49,160 bases of DNA from Verrucomicrobiota bacterium (GTDB lineage Bacteria; Verrucomicrobiota; Verrucomicrobiia; Limisphaerales; Fontisphaeraceae). Location of the stretch: NCBI GenBank assembly GCA_037139415.1, contig JBAXGN010000034.1, forward strand, positions 1 through 49,160, read 5' to 3'. Shown one piece after another: positions 15,619-24,367 of this stretch (its first letter is position 1; each line of letters begins with the position of its first letter). The notes under the pieces were generated by a model. The model worked only from the letters and a program-made list of their open reading frames with translations, was not told the origin of the DNA and searched no databases. Made by a program: the position numbers and the translations under genes.

Positions 15619-16953
15619 ATGAGTGATATTGCGATTCAGGTGGACAGTCTGTGGAAAAAATACCGACTCGGTGTAGTTGGAACCGGTACGTTGCGCCACG
15701 ACTTGAACCGCTGGTGGCACCGGGTACGTGGAAAATCGGATCCGTATGCGGCAATCGAACCGGCTGACAACGCCAACGGGACAAGAGCGGGTGGTGATGT
15801 CGCCAGTGGTCTTCAAACCGATGAGATTTGGGCGCTGCGCGATCTTTCCTTTGAAGTCAAGCGCGGTGAAGTGATGGGAATCATTGGGCGCAATGGGGCG
15901 GGAAAAAGTACGCTGCTCAAAATATTTTCACGAGTTACGGCGCCGACCCGGGGAGAAGTACGCATTAAAGGCCGTATCGCGAGTCTGCTGGAGGTGGGAA
16001 CGGGTTTTCATCCGGAACTGACTGGCCGAGAAAATATCTTTTTAAACGGTGTGATTTTGGGGATGACCAAGGCGGAAATCCGGAGCAAGTTCGATGAGAT
16101 TGTGGATTTTGCCGGGGTGGAAAAGTTTATAGATACACCGGTGAAACGCTATTCCAGCGGAATGTGTGTGCGTCTGGCCTTTGCTGTGGCGGCGCATCTC
16201 GACCCCGAAATCCTTTTGATTGATGAAGTCTTGGCTGTGGGCGACCATGCGTTTCAGCAAAAGTGCCTTGGCAAAATGAAACAAGTCTCGCACGATCTTG
16301 GACGGACCGTGTTGTTTGTCAGCCATAACATGGCAGCCTTGCGAGCACTATGCACCCGGTCTTTGTTGCTGACGGGCGGCACGAAGGCTTTTGACGGAGC
16401 GTCGGCAGAGACAATTCAGAGGTATCTGGAAGGCAGTTCAACCGGGGAAACCATCGTGACTTGGAACGCGAATGAGGCGCCGCAAGCGGACGGTTTCGTC
16501 ATGCATTGTGCTTACATTCGAAATGGTGCCGGGAACATTGTCAACACGGTCCACCATGATGAGGGTTTTGATATTTGCGTGGAATATGAATTGAGCAAGC
16601 ACCTTAGCGGGATGCGCATTGGTTTCATGATGCAAACGAACGAAGGGGTGGTGGTGTGTGGGTCAAATGATGTGAACGAGGCAATGGACAATGTTCGCCA
16701 ACCTAATGTCTATGTAAGTGTGTGCCGATTTCCGCCATACGTGTTGAATGAAGGGCAATATCAAATTCAACTTGGTGCCGAAACACCGTTAGGGAGTATG
16801 AGCATCTTAACGCCATTTTGTTTGAGTTTCCAGGTTCAGGATTTGGAACGGCATGGGCACGTTAAAATTAAATTACCGGGTATTGTGCGTCCAAGGTTGG
16901 CATGGAAAGTTGAGACCATCCCTGCTTTAACCACCGGTCGGCGTGAACCCTGA
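15619..16953 (+). CDS. Polysaccharide ABC exporter ATPase with C-terminal glycan-recognition domain (Wzt-like)
   Basis: A 444-residue ATPase powering the Wzm exporter. Walker A GRNGAGKST (90-98), signature YSSGMCVRLAF (178-188), Walker B ILLIDEVLAVGD (198-209) and switch His236 are all present. An unusually long N-terminal insert (about 20-70) precedes the strand before Walker A. Residues ~275-440 form an extra beta-rich domain like the Wzt C-terminal module that binds the terminal modification of the glycan and selects finished chains; this fits the many decorating enzymes in the locus. The ribosome site AAGGA (15605-15609) sits inside a 13-base palindrome, CGAAGG-A-CCTTCG (15603-15615), so translation start may be structure-sensitive. 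Confidence 0.93.
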   Translation: MSDIAIQVDSLWKKYRLGVVGTGTLRHDLNRWWHRVRGKSDPYAAIEPADNANGTRAGGDVASGLQTDEIWALRDLSFEVKRGEVMGIIGRNGAGKSTLLKIFSRVTAPTRGEVRIKGRIASLLEVGTGFHPELTGRENIFLNGVILGMTKAEIRSKFDEIVDFAGVEKFIDTPVKRYSSGMCVRLAFAVAAHLDPEILLIDEVLAVGDHAFQQKCLGKMKQVSHDLGRTVLFVSHNMAALRALCTRSLLLTGGTKAFDGASAETIQRYLEGSSTGETIVTWNANEAPQADGFVMHCAYIRNGAGNIVNTVHHDEGFDICVEYELSKHLSGMRIGFMMQTNEGVVVCGSNDVNEAMDNVRQPNVYVSVCRFPPYVLNEGQYQIQLGAETPLGSMSILTPFCLSFQVQDLERHGHVKIKLPGIVRPRLAWKVETIPALTTGRREP

Positions 16954-16988
16954 CCAAGTGGAGCTGGTTAAAATGAGCAGAGCAAGCC

Positions 16989-17804
16989 ATGTTGCATAGC
17001 ATAAATAATCTATTTTGGAGGGTTTTTCTGGGTTGGGGTGCTTGGCGCCGACGCCTGATATTTCAGATCAAACTGCATTATGCGCCGGAACTGGATATAC
17101 GCGTACCATTAGGGCAAGGGCTTTGCTGTCCTCCTTTTAACGAAGATATTGGAAGTTGTTTTTCTGAAATTTTTCTAGGACGGGAATACGATAATTTGTT
17201 GGAGAAAATGCCCATGCCGCAATGCTGGGTGGACATGGGGTGTCATGCGGGATTTTTTTCCTTGTGGCTGCTCTGGCAGCGTCGTCGTCAAAATGCAAAC
17301 GGCATCTGCGCGGCTTTATTGGTGGACGCTGACCGTCAGCATGAGGCATGGTTAGAGCGGTTGATCCGTATTAACGGATTGGACCAGCAATGGACTTTCC
17401 AACTTGGTGCCATCGCTAATGAGCCTGGTGAATGCGAATTCGTGGAACGTGGCTACATGGCTTCTTCGCTTAAGGCGATTGATGGGCAGATCGGTACGGT
17501 GGCAAGAGTAAAAGTACTGACGGCCATCGAGATTGCGCGGAAGTTTCCTGGACCGTATGATTTGATAAAACTGGATGTGGAGGGTGCTGAGTATGAGTTT
17601 CTGTCGAGCTATTCCGACTTGACTCGGCAGGCGCGGTACTTGCTGGTGGAATGGCATTCCTGGCATCGCGGGGGGGGGGGGCAACGTCAAATCCAGACCA
17701 TGGCAGATCAGCAGGGCTTCGCGTTGGTATCTGAAATCCAACCGGCACGAGGTGTGAAACAGGGCCAAACAGGTGTCATTTTATATAAGAATTTGCGGTT
17801 TTAA
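16989..17804 (+). CDS. FkbM-type methyltransferase containing a G12 tract
   Basis: A 271-residue putative O-methyltransferase for a glycan residue. Motif I is CWVDMGCHAGFFSLWLL, and YDLIKLDVEGAEYEFL later matches the FkbM hallmark IKLDVEGxE. Near the C-terminus, codons 228-231 are four consecutive GGG glycines, part of a run of 12 G at 17670-17681. Loss or gain of one G would shift the frame and end the protein within about 30 codons, removing the last ~40 residues. An ATG at 16973 opens a nine-codon frame overlapping the start and could act as an upstream ORF. No clear ribosome site is visible before 16989. Confidence 0.82.
   Translation: MLHSINNLFWRVFLGWGAWRRRLIFQIKLHYAPELDIRVPLGQGLCCPPFNEDIGSCFSEIFLGREYDNLLEKMPMPQCWVDMGCHAGFFSLWLLWQRRRQNANGICAALLVDADRQHEAWLERLIRINGLDQQWTFQLGAIANEPGECEFVERGYMASSLKAIDGQIGTVARVKVLTAIEIARKFPGPYDLIKLDVEGAEYEFLSSYSDLTRQARYLLVEWHSWHRGGGGQRQIQTMADQQGFALVSEIQPARGVKQGQTGVILYKNLRF
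17670..17681 (+). repeat. Homopolymer of 12 G inside a methyltransferase gene
   Basis: Twelve consecutive G follow CGC and precede CAACG. In the present state they are read as four Gly codons and keep the frame open. It is the longest mononucleotide run I see in the window. Runs of this length are prone to slipped-strand mispairing and, in surface-glycan genes, often act as on/off switches. Confidence 0.85.
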
Positions 17805-17926
17805 TTCTGGAATGCATAATCGCCGCAAGGGGCGACAAATAGTCACTGCGCAATGGCGACAACGGCAACAGTTACTAAGACGTACTGCATATATTGGTCA
17901 TTATCCAAGTCAAATGTCATTGATTT
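17805..17926 (+). other. Intergenic gap with a short GC hairpin
   Basis: One of the few gaps over 100 bases inside the polysaccharide locus. TCGCC pairs with GGCGA around GCAAG at about 17819-17833, and the following GCAATGGCGACAACGGCAACA is loosely similar to the locus leader repeat. No promoter boxes are convincing. It may hold an internal promoter for the following glycosyltransferase genes. Confidence 0.35.
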
Positions 17927-18973
17927 ATGCATGTGATTAACCTTGAAAAATGGGCCATTGTGGCGCCTAACAATGAGACCGGGGTGGGCAGAATGACCCA
18001 AGATCTTCGCCGTCTCTTGGATCCCATTCGGGTCTTGGTCGCTCCGAACAGACGTCTCAAATCCAATCCGCTTTCAGGACGCGACGCGATGCTGGTCTGG
18101 GAGCAGGGTGGGGAAGTGTTGCAAAGCCAGTTGGCCGGACTTCATGGAATTATCCTATTTGAAGATAGTGAGTACGCGCATAAGACCATTGAAGCAGCCA
18201 GTTCCATGGGGATCAAAGTGGTCATGTTTGTGCTTTGGGAATGGTTTCGGTATTATGCGAAGATCTGGCAAAGCTGCGATGTGTTTGTATGCAATACAGG
18301 CTTCAGTGCGCAATTGATGCGCAAATTTGGCTTTCGTAACACGGTTCAATTGACGTGGCCTGTGGATGTGGCTTCCCTGCCTAATCGCATTCGATCAGGC
18401 CCAGCTCGAGTGTTTGTGCATAATGCAGGACTATTTGAGAAGGATGATCGCAAAGCAACCGTGGAAACGTTGGAAGCATTTTCATTGGTGCGCAAGCCTG
18501 AGATACAATTGATTGTAAGAGTACAAAATGAACTCACAGTGTCTATTAACGATTCGCGTATCCAGATCAAGCGAGGTAATCTCGCAGATTTCCGGGATTT
18601 ATACAAAGAAGGCGATGTTGCGGTACATCCCTCCAAGTGCGAAGGACTGGGGTTCGCACTGTTGGAGGCGATGGCAAGTGGAATGCCGTTAATTACGACT
18701 GATTACCCCCCAATGAACGAATATGTGACTCGTAAGTCCATGTTGGTGGCCACCAAGTGGGGAAAATATCCGGCGGAACAAACTCAATATATTCCTCAGG
18801 CTCATTTCAAACTTCCCAAAGTGAAGGATCTGGCCAGTAAAATCAGTTGGTGTGCCGAGAACGACATGGGTGCCATCAGTCGGGAAAATCGCGCTTGGGC
18901 GGAACAGGTTTTTGCCCCGGCTCGCTTGCGCGAGCAATGGCTGACCCAACTCTGCCAGATCGAGGGCGCTTAG
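17927..18973 (+). CDS. Glycosyltransferase, GT4-like
   Basis: A 348-residue retaining GT-B glycosyltransferase candidate, cytoplasmic or membrane-associated. The N-terminal domain is divergent and starts INLEKWAIVAPNNETGVGRM, with the glycine-containing acceptor-side loop typical of GT4. The C-terminal donor domain has VAVHPSKCEGLGFALLEAMASGMPLITTDYPPMNEYV, i.e. the E-x7-E motif (EGLGFALLE) that contacts the nucleotide-sugar. Donor and acceptor sugars cannot be read from the sequence. It follows a 122-base gap and precedes the CgeB-like gene by 25 bases. Confidence 0.85.
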   Translation: MHVINLEKWAIVAPNNETGVGRMTQDLRRLLDPIRVLVAPNRRLKSNPLSGRDAMLVWEQGGEVLQSQLAGLHGIILFEDSEYAHKTIEAASSMGIKVVMFVLWEWFRYYAKIWQSCDVFVCNTGFSAQLMRKFGFRNTVQLTWPVDVASLPNRIRSGPARVFVHNAGLFEKDDRKATVETLEAFSLVRKPEIQLIVRVQNELTVSINDSRIQIKRGNLADFRDLYKEGDVAVHPSKCEGLGFALLEAMASGMPLITTDYPPMNEYVTRKSMLVATKWGKYPAEQTQYIPQAHFKLPKVKDLASKISWCAENDMGAISRENRAWAEQVFAPARLREQWLTQLCQIEGA

Positions 18974-18998
18974 AGCAAGCTGACGCGGCCATCACTTT

Positions 18999-20189
18999 AT
19001 GCGTATCTTCTATGCCATCGTGGACACGCCCAACGCCAATTTTGCCTCGCAGATTTGGCGCAATAGTTTCCATCTTACCCTGAAGGAGATGGGGCATGAG
19101 TTGGTCGAGTTCGATTATGATTTGACCGAGACCATGCGGAAACTGGATCCGTCGGATCCGTCTCAAGCCGCGTATATTGCCACTAATAGGCCGCGCCTGA
19201 GCGAAGCCTTAGTAAGACAGCTACGCCGTCTTCACGAGCAAAAGCCGGTGGCTCTCATGTTTAGTTATTTTTATGATGCCTGTATCATGCCGGAGGCAAT
19301 TGAGGCGATTAAAGCCATGGGCATCGTGACGGTCAATTGGTATTGCAACGCGTCACATCAGTTTCATCTCATTGAGAAAACAAGCCCGCAGTACGATTAT
19401 ATTTTAACGCCGGAGCGGCATCGGATTCCTGATTATCTGCGGATTGGTGCCCGGCCGATTTATTGTCAAATGGCGGCGAATCCGTCCATTTACCGGGCGT
19501 ATGATTTACCCCGGGAATACGATTTGACCTTCGTCGGTCAAGCGTATGGCGATCGCCCCGAGTATATCCGGCAGTTGCTGCAGGCTGGCTTGGGTGTTCG
19601 CGTGTGGGGGGAGAATTGGAACTATTTTTCCCCCAATCCCATATCGCCGGAAAAATGGAATGCCCAACGAGTTTGGCGCGGTCTTCGACGCCGTGCAGCC
19701 AAATATAAGGACATTTTTATGGCGTCTCCGCTCTTGCAGAGAGATGCAGATCCTATTTCGCCAACTGTTGTCAGTGCGCCGCACGTCGCGCTGCCGGGCG
19801 GTATCATCGGTGGCGTTTTGTCGGATGAGGAAATGATCAAACTCTATAGCCGCTCCAAGATTAACCTTGGGTTTTCTTCCTGCGGAGAAACCCACCGTAC
19901 AAATCAGCGCATACAGCAGGTGCGGTTGAGAGACTTCGAGGTTCCAATGAGTGGCGGGTTCTACCTGGCGGAGTACTTTGATGAGCTTGAGAACTTTTTT
20001 GAAATCGGGAAAGAAATCGTTTGCTTTAGAAATGCCGACGAGTTGATTGAAAAGGCCACTTATTACCTGAGTCATGACGAAGAACGGGAGCGCATACGGA
20101 TAGCCGGGTTGGAGCGCAGTCGCCGAGACCACACCTGGCAGAAGCGACTGGAAGTAGCGTTTAAGGAGATGGGATTAGCGTCTCGGTAA
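18999..20189 (+). CDS. CgeB-like glycosyltransferase
   Basis: A protein of 396 residues with the layout of CgeB/spore-maturation-type GT-B proteins: an N-terminal domain with VALMFSYFYDACIMPEAIEAI and TVNWYCNASHQF, a central YDLTFVGQAYGDRPEYIRQLL strand-loop, and the C-terminal KINLGFSSCGETHRTNQRIQQVRLRDFEVPMSGGFYLAEYFDEL. The last block matches the CgeB C-terminal signature in which a Phe/Glu-containing loop precedes a GGFyL strand. CgeB relatives are thought to transfer sugars in surface glycans; the reaction here is unknown. It lies one base upstream of the following GT2 gene. Confidence 0.8.
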   Translation: MRIFYAIVDTPNANFASQIWRNSFHLTLKEMGHELVEFDYDLTETMRKLDPSDPSQAAYIATNRPRLSEALVRQLRRLHEQKPVALMFSYFYDACIMPEAIEAIKAMGIVTVNWYCNASHQFHLIEKTSPQYDYILTPERHRIPDYLRIGARPIYCQMAANPSIYRAYDLPREYDLTFVGQAYGDRPEYIRQLLQAGLGVRVWGENWNYFSPNPISPEKWNAQRVWRGLRRRAAKYKDIFMASPLLQRDADPISPTVVSAPHVALPGGIIGGVLSDEEMIKLYSRSKINLGFSSCGETHRTNQRIQQVRLRDFEVPMSGGFYLAEYFDELENFFEIGKEIVCFRNADELIEKATYYLSHDEERERIRIAGLERSRRDHTWQKRLEVAFKEMGLASR

Positions 20190-20190
20190 T

Positions 20191-21264
20191 ATGGTGTCCG
20201 ACTCTCATCCACAGGTCTCGGTAATCATGCCGGTTTATAATGGTGAACCGTTTTTGCGAGCCGGCATCGCGAGCATTTTGGGGCAAACATGGGGAGACTT
20301 CGAGTTGTTGGCAATTGATGACGGGTCTGCGGATGCGAGTTGGGCGACGCTTAAATCCATTGGTGACCCACGGGTGCGCTGTTTTAAGCAGCCCAAGAAT
20401 CAAGGACCAGCAGCGGCTCGCAACCTTGGTCTTCAGGAAGCGCGGGGCCGTTACATTGCGTTTTTTGATTGCGATGATCTTGCCAGTTCTGACCGGTTGG
20501 CATTACAAGTTGGTTATTTGGAGCAACATTCTGAATGCGGCATGGTCAATGGTTGGGTGCAGAACATGAACGATCAAGGCGATCCCACCGGAACTGCTTA
20601 TGGATTTAAGGGCGCTTCGGCACAATTGGCGGCAACGCTGTTATTTTATAATTGTCTGAGCACTTCGACGTTTATATGTCGGCGGGAATGTGTGGCGCAA
20701 GAACGTTTTGACGTCACTTTGGCGGTTGCCTCGGATTATGAATTTTGGTCGCGTCTGGTGGTTTCATATATGGGTTATGTGGTACCCAAGGTGCTCACTT
20801 GGTATCGGGAACATCCGCAAAATTTGACGCATCGGAAAAGGGATCAGGCCACGGATTGCCTGGAGCGTATCATGAGCAGACAGTTATTCCGCTTGGGCAT
20901 TGAGCCAACAGCGGAGGAAATGGCAGTGCATTTGCGAATGATGCAGTTTCACCACGGAACCGCTCAAAGCGCGGTGATGTTGGCGGAAGAATGGCTGCTA
21001 AAGATTGATGCAGGCAATCAGCAACACGGGGTTTATCAGTCTAACCCGCTCCGCCAAATTCTTTATGAACGTTGGTATCAGGTTTGTCATAGTGCCGGGG
21101 GGGTGGGGTTCTGGACTTGGCGGGCATTCAACCGTTCCGCCTTGCGCGCGTATGGCCAGCCGACCTTGAAAGAGCGATATGAACTGGTGCGCCTGGTAAC
21201 ACGGGGTGCTTTGAAAAACACACTGTACGGCAAACCACCGTCCTGTTCTTCACAAATCGCATAA
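20191..21264 (+). CDS. Glycosyltransferase family 2
   Basis: A 357-residue inverting GT-A glycosyltransferase. The family hallmarks are at the N-terminus: VSVIMPVYNGE, LLAIDDGSADAS with the nucleotide-binding Asp pair, NQGPAAARNLGLQEARGRYIAF, and a DxD-like metal motif reading FFDCDD. The C-terminal ~120 residues are extended relative to a minimal GT2 domain and hydrophilic. A G7 run lies at 21097-21103 near the 3' end. The ATG at 20191 is the likely start, just after the previous stop, although GTG at 20194 is possible. Confidence 0.9.
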   Translation: MVSDSHPQVSVIMPVYNGEPFLRAGIASILGQTWGDFELLAIDDGSADASWATLKSIGDPRVRCFKQPKNQGPAAARNLGLQEARGRYIAFFDCDDLASSDRLALQVGYLEQHSECGMVNGWVQNMNDQGDPTGTAYGFKGASAQLAATLLFYNCLSTSTFICRRECVAQERFDVTLAVASDYEFWSRLVVSYMGYVVPKVLTWYREHPQNLTHRKRDQATDCLERIMSRQLFRLGIEPTAEEMAVHLRMMQFHHGTAQSAVMLAEEWLLKIDAGNQQHGVYQSNPLRQILYERWYQVCHSAGGVGFWTWRAFNRSALRAYGQPTLKERYELVRLVTRGALKNTLYGKPPSCSSQIA

Positions 21265-21266
21265 CC

Positions 21267-23120
21267 ATGTGTGGCATAGCTGGCATTGTGGCCCTCGCCG
21301 CAGAAACGTATCGTCCCCGGCTTGAGGGGATGATCCAGGCGCTCAAGCATCGTGGGCCTGATGATGATGGACGTCATTTTTTTACCACGTGCGCGCTGGG
21401 ACACACACGCTTGAGCATTGTGGATCTAGGCGGTGGACAGCAGCCCATGGTGACCGCAGGTGGCCAGGTCGCCATTAGTTTCAACGGTGAAATCTATGGG
21501 TACAAAGCCCTGCGTCAGGAGTTGTCCCCGTATCCGTTCCGGACGGTCGGCGATACGGAGGTGATTCTGGCCATGTATGAGCGCGACGGAGCAGATATGA
21601 TGCCGCGACTACCAGGCATGTTCGCGTTTGCCATTTGGGATGATCGCCGGCGGGAGTTATTTTGCGCGCGCGATCGGTTTGGCGAAAAGCCGTTTTATTA
21701 TGCGATCGGCCGGGCTGGGGAATTTATTTTCGCCTCAGAAATCAAAGCAATTCTAGCGACCGGCTTGATTGAACCAGAGTTTAACCCGGAGGCGTTGTGC
21801 GATTACCTGCGGCGTGGGTATGTCAATCCCAACCGGACCATTTACCGCAATGTATGCACTCTGCCTCCCGCGCATCAACTATTGTGGAAACAGGGAACCG
21901 TGGAAGTAAAACGTTATTGGAAACTGCCGGAGACGGTGGAATCCATTTCCCTGGCAGAAGCAACGGAACAATTTCGGCATTTATTCGATCAGGCGGTGGC
22001 ACGGCAATTGGTGGCGGATGTGCCGGTTGGTACGTTTCTCAGTGGCGGGTTGGATTCCAGCACTATTGTGGCAGTCGCCGCCAAGAATCATCCGCAATGC
22101 CGCACCTTTTCGTTTGGTTTTGGCAAGTCCATTAATGAACTTCCGTACGCGCGCGAGGTGGCTGACCAATATCATACCCAGCATTTGGAGTTGCTGGAAA
22201 ACCGTTCCGATCTGGCAGAGTTGCTGGTTAAAATGCAGGTGGTGTACGACGAACCGTTGGGAGATCCGGCGAATGTCCCCACGTATTTATTGTCGCGGTT
22301 AGCTCGGCAACATATCACGGTGGCGCTCGCAGGCGAGGGGGGCGATGAGTTAACCGGAGGTTATTCTTTTTGGTACCGGCCACTATTTCAACTCGAGCGC
22401 GCACGGCGGTTGCCGGAAATTACTGCGACGCTTATTCGGATGGTGGCGGCGCTGTGCAAGCTAAGTCGGACTACGTTGCCACGTCCGCTGGCGGAATTAT
22501 GGGAGGGTTTCTTTCTGAAATCCCATTATGGTAACAGTCTGGCCGCGCATACGGCTCGCACTGTGAATTTCAATGACCAGGAATTGAGGGGGATGGGAGT
22601 GGATTTGCCGCTCAGTGATGGTGGCAGCACTACGGTTGGTGATCTCAATTCGGTCATGCATTGGGATGTGGACAATTACCTGGCCGGAGACATTCTGACA
22701 AAGACCGACCGTGCGTCCATGGCATGGGGGCTGGAAATGCGTTGCCCGTTTTTGGATATGGATTTTGCCTCGTTTTGCCTCACATTGCCGTACCGACTTA
22801 AAATTACCACGAGCTGCGACAAGTTTTTGCTTCGGCAGGTGTATGAGCAAACCTGGCCGGCTTCGATTCGGCGTCGAGCCAAACAGGGATTTGGCCCGCC
22901 AATTTGGGATTGGTTTAAACAACCGGAAATTCAAGAACTCAAACATTCGGTGTTCGGGAATAGTCAAAGCAAACTCTATCAGTATCTTTCGTCAACTGCG
23001 GTCAGAGGCTGGACTGAAGAGAATGGGTATCGCACCTGGGTGTTACTCATACTGGGGCTATGGTTGGAAAGGCATGGGCTGTCGGGAAAACAAGGTAGTG
23101 CGGTTGCTGCCACGGCGTGA
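21267..23120 (+). CDS. Asparagine synthase-type glutamine amidotransferase
   Basis: A 617-residue enzyme combining an N-terminal class II glutaminase domain (catalytic Cys2 after Met removal, RGPDD at 29-33, SFNGEIYGY at 71-79) with a C-terminal synthetase domain whose PP-loop is SGGLDSS (259-265). In chemistry it transfers ammonia from glutamine to an ATP-activated carboxylate. Free asparagine synthesis is possible, but copies within polysaccharide clusters are usually thought to amidate uronic acids or other carboxyl groups of the glycan; the context favours this. The start must be the ATG at 21267, because Cys2 has to be the second residue. Its stop overlaps the next gene by GTGA. Confidence 0.92.
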   Translation: MCGIAGIVALAAETYRPRLEGMIQALKHRGPDDDGRHFFTTCALGHTRLSIVDLGGGQQPMVTAGGQVAISFNGEIYGYKALRQELSPYPFRTVGDTEVILAMYERDGADMMPRLPGMFAFAIWDDRRRELFCARDRFGEKPFYYAIGRAGEFIFASEIKAILATGLIEPEFNPEALCDYLRRGYVNPNRTIYRNVCTLPPAHQLLWKQGTVEVKRYWKLPETVESISLAEATEQFRHLFDQAVARQLVADVPVGTFLSGGLDSSTIVAVAAKNHPQCRTFSFGFGKSINELPYAREVADQYHTQHLELLENRSDLAELLVKMQVVYDEPLGDPANVPTYLLSRLARQHITVALAGEGGDELTGGYSFWYRPLFQLERARRLPEITATLIRMVAALCKLSRTTLPRPLAELWEGFFLKSHYGNSLAAHTARTVNFNDQELRGMGVDLPLSDGGSTTVGDLNSVMHWDVDNYLAGDILTKTDRASMAWGLEMRCPFLDMDFASFCLTLPYRLKITTSCDKFLLRQVYEQTWPASIRRRAKQGFGPPIWDWFKQPEIQELKHSVFGNSQSKLYQYLSSTAVRGWTEENGYRTWVLLILGLWLERHGLSGKQGSAVAATA

Positions 23121-24367
23121 AAATAGCCATTCTCAACAATTTGTACCAGTTTGGCGGGGCGGAGACGGTGGCGCGCCAAGTGTACGAGGGGGTGCGTCAG
23201 GCGGGCCACGAGGCACACTACTACGTCGCGTTTGGACCTGTAATTCCAAAGGGAATATATTCATTTTACCCCAAAATATTAACCCGCTTGAGCCATACCC
23301 GTTTTAACGTTTGGGTAGAACGAGTGTTTCCCAGATTATCATGGTGTGAGCCCCGATTTCGAAAATTGGCAGCGTCCGACTATGATGTGATTCATCTGCA
23401 TAGTTTCCATGCCAACTATGTTTCGCTGGAGGCTCTTGCTTTCCTAGCGAAGCATAAACCACTAGTCTGGACGTTTCACAGTTATTGGGGAATCACGGGT
23501 GGTTGCGATCCGCCCTTGGATTGCCGCCGATTTATGGAACAATGCGGCCAATGTCCGCAGGTGGGCAAGTGGCCGATTGGGGCGGTGGATCGCACCGGGG
23601 AAGAATTGCGTCGGAAAATCCAGGTGCTTGGGCCCGCGCCTATCCATGTAGTCTCGCCGTCACAGCACTTGGCTAAGACGGTGCGCGAGAGCAGGGTGGG
23701 GCGGCGTTGGGCGATGCACGTTATCCCCAATGGGGTGTCTGCGGCCCGTTTTACGGGAGCCCGCAAGCGGGATGCCGATTTTCGCAGCCGCCTTGGCCTG
23801 CAGCCTGACGCGTTGGTGATTCTGGCGGTCACCAGGAATTTTTTGGATGTGGACAAAGGGTTCGGCATGATTCGCGAGGCGTTGGTTGATTCTGCCAGTG
23901 CGGCCACCCAGGTGGTTTTGGCGGGACAAAATAGCGATGTGGCGGCGCGCGAACTTGCCGGATATCATGCGTGTCATTCGGCTGGGTATGTTGAGAACGC
24001 AGTGCGTCTGGCGGAATATTATGAGGCGGCAGACATATTCTTATTTGCGTCATCCAGCGAGAATTTTCCATGCGTAATCCTGGAGGCAATGGCTGGCGCG
24101 TGCTGTGTGGTGGCAACTCCGACGGGCGGGGTGGTGGAACAAATTGAACACGGCAAGTCAGGACTGTTGGCTGCGAGTATTTCCGGCAAAGCGTTGGGAG
24201 AAACGCTCCGGCTGGCGTTGGGTCGTCCAGAACGGATTCGGCAAATTGGAGCAGCCGCCAGAATGAGAGTGCAGGATTGTTTCAGTGAAGAGCGGATGAT
24301 TCGCGCACACCTGGAATTGTACCAAAAACTGGTGCCAACCGATGTGAAAAAGTGTGTAACCGATTAA
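23117..24367 (+). CDS. Glycosyltransferase, GT4 family
   Basis: A 416-residue GT-B enzyme starting with GTG that overlaps the AsnB stop. N-terminal LNNLYQFGGAETVARQV shows the GT4 glycine loop; the middle contains VWTFHSYWGITGGCDPPLDCRRFMEQCGQCP, a cysteine-bearing loop common to one GT4 subgroup (WcaC/WbaZ-like). The donor domain has VIPNGV and DIFLFASSSENFPCVILEAMAGACCVVATPTGG with the E-x7-E motif. Function is presumed addition of one sugar to the growing glycan. It overlaps the following GT2 gene by 16 bases. Confidence 0.9.
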   Translation: MKIAILNNLYQFGGAETVARQVYEGVRQAGHEAHYYVAFGPVIPKGIYSFYPKILTRLSHTRFNVWVERVFPRLSWCEPRFRKLAASDYDVIHLHSFHANYVSLEALAFLAKHKPLVWTFHSYWGITGGCDPPLDCRRFMEQCGQCPQVGKWPIGAVDRTGEELRRKIQVLGPAPIHVVSPSQHLAKTVRESRVGRRWAMHVIPNGVSAARFTGARKRDADFRSRLGLQPDALVILAVTRNFLDVDKGFGMIREALVDSASAATQVVLAGQNSDVAARELAGYHACHSAGYVENAVRLAEYYEAADIFLFASSSENFPCVILEAMAGACCVVATPTGGVVEQIEHGKSGLLAASISGKALGETLRLALGRPERIRQIGAAARMRVQDCFSEERMIRAHLELYQKLVPTDVKKCVTD

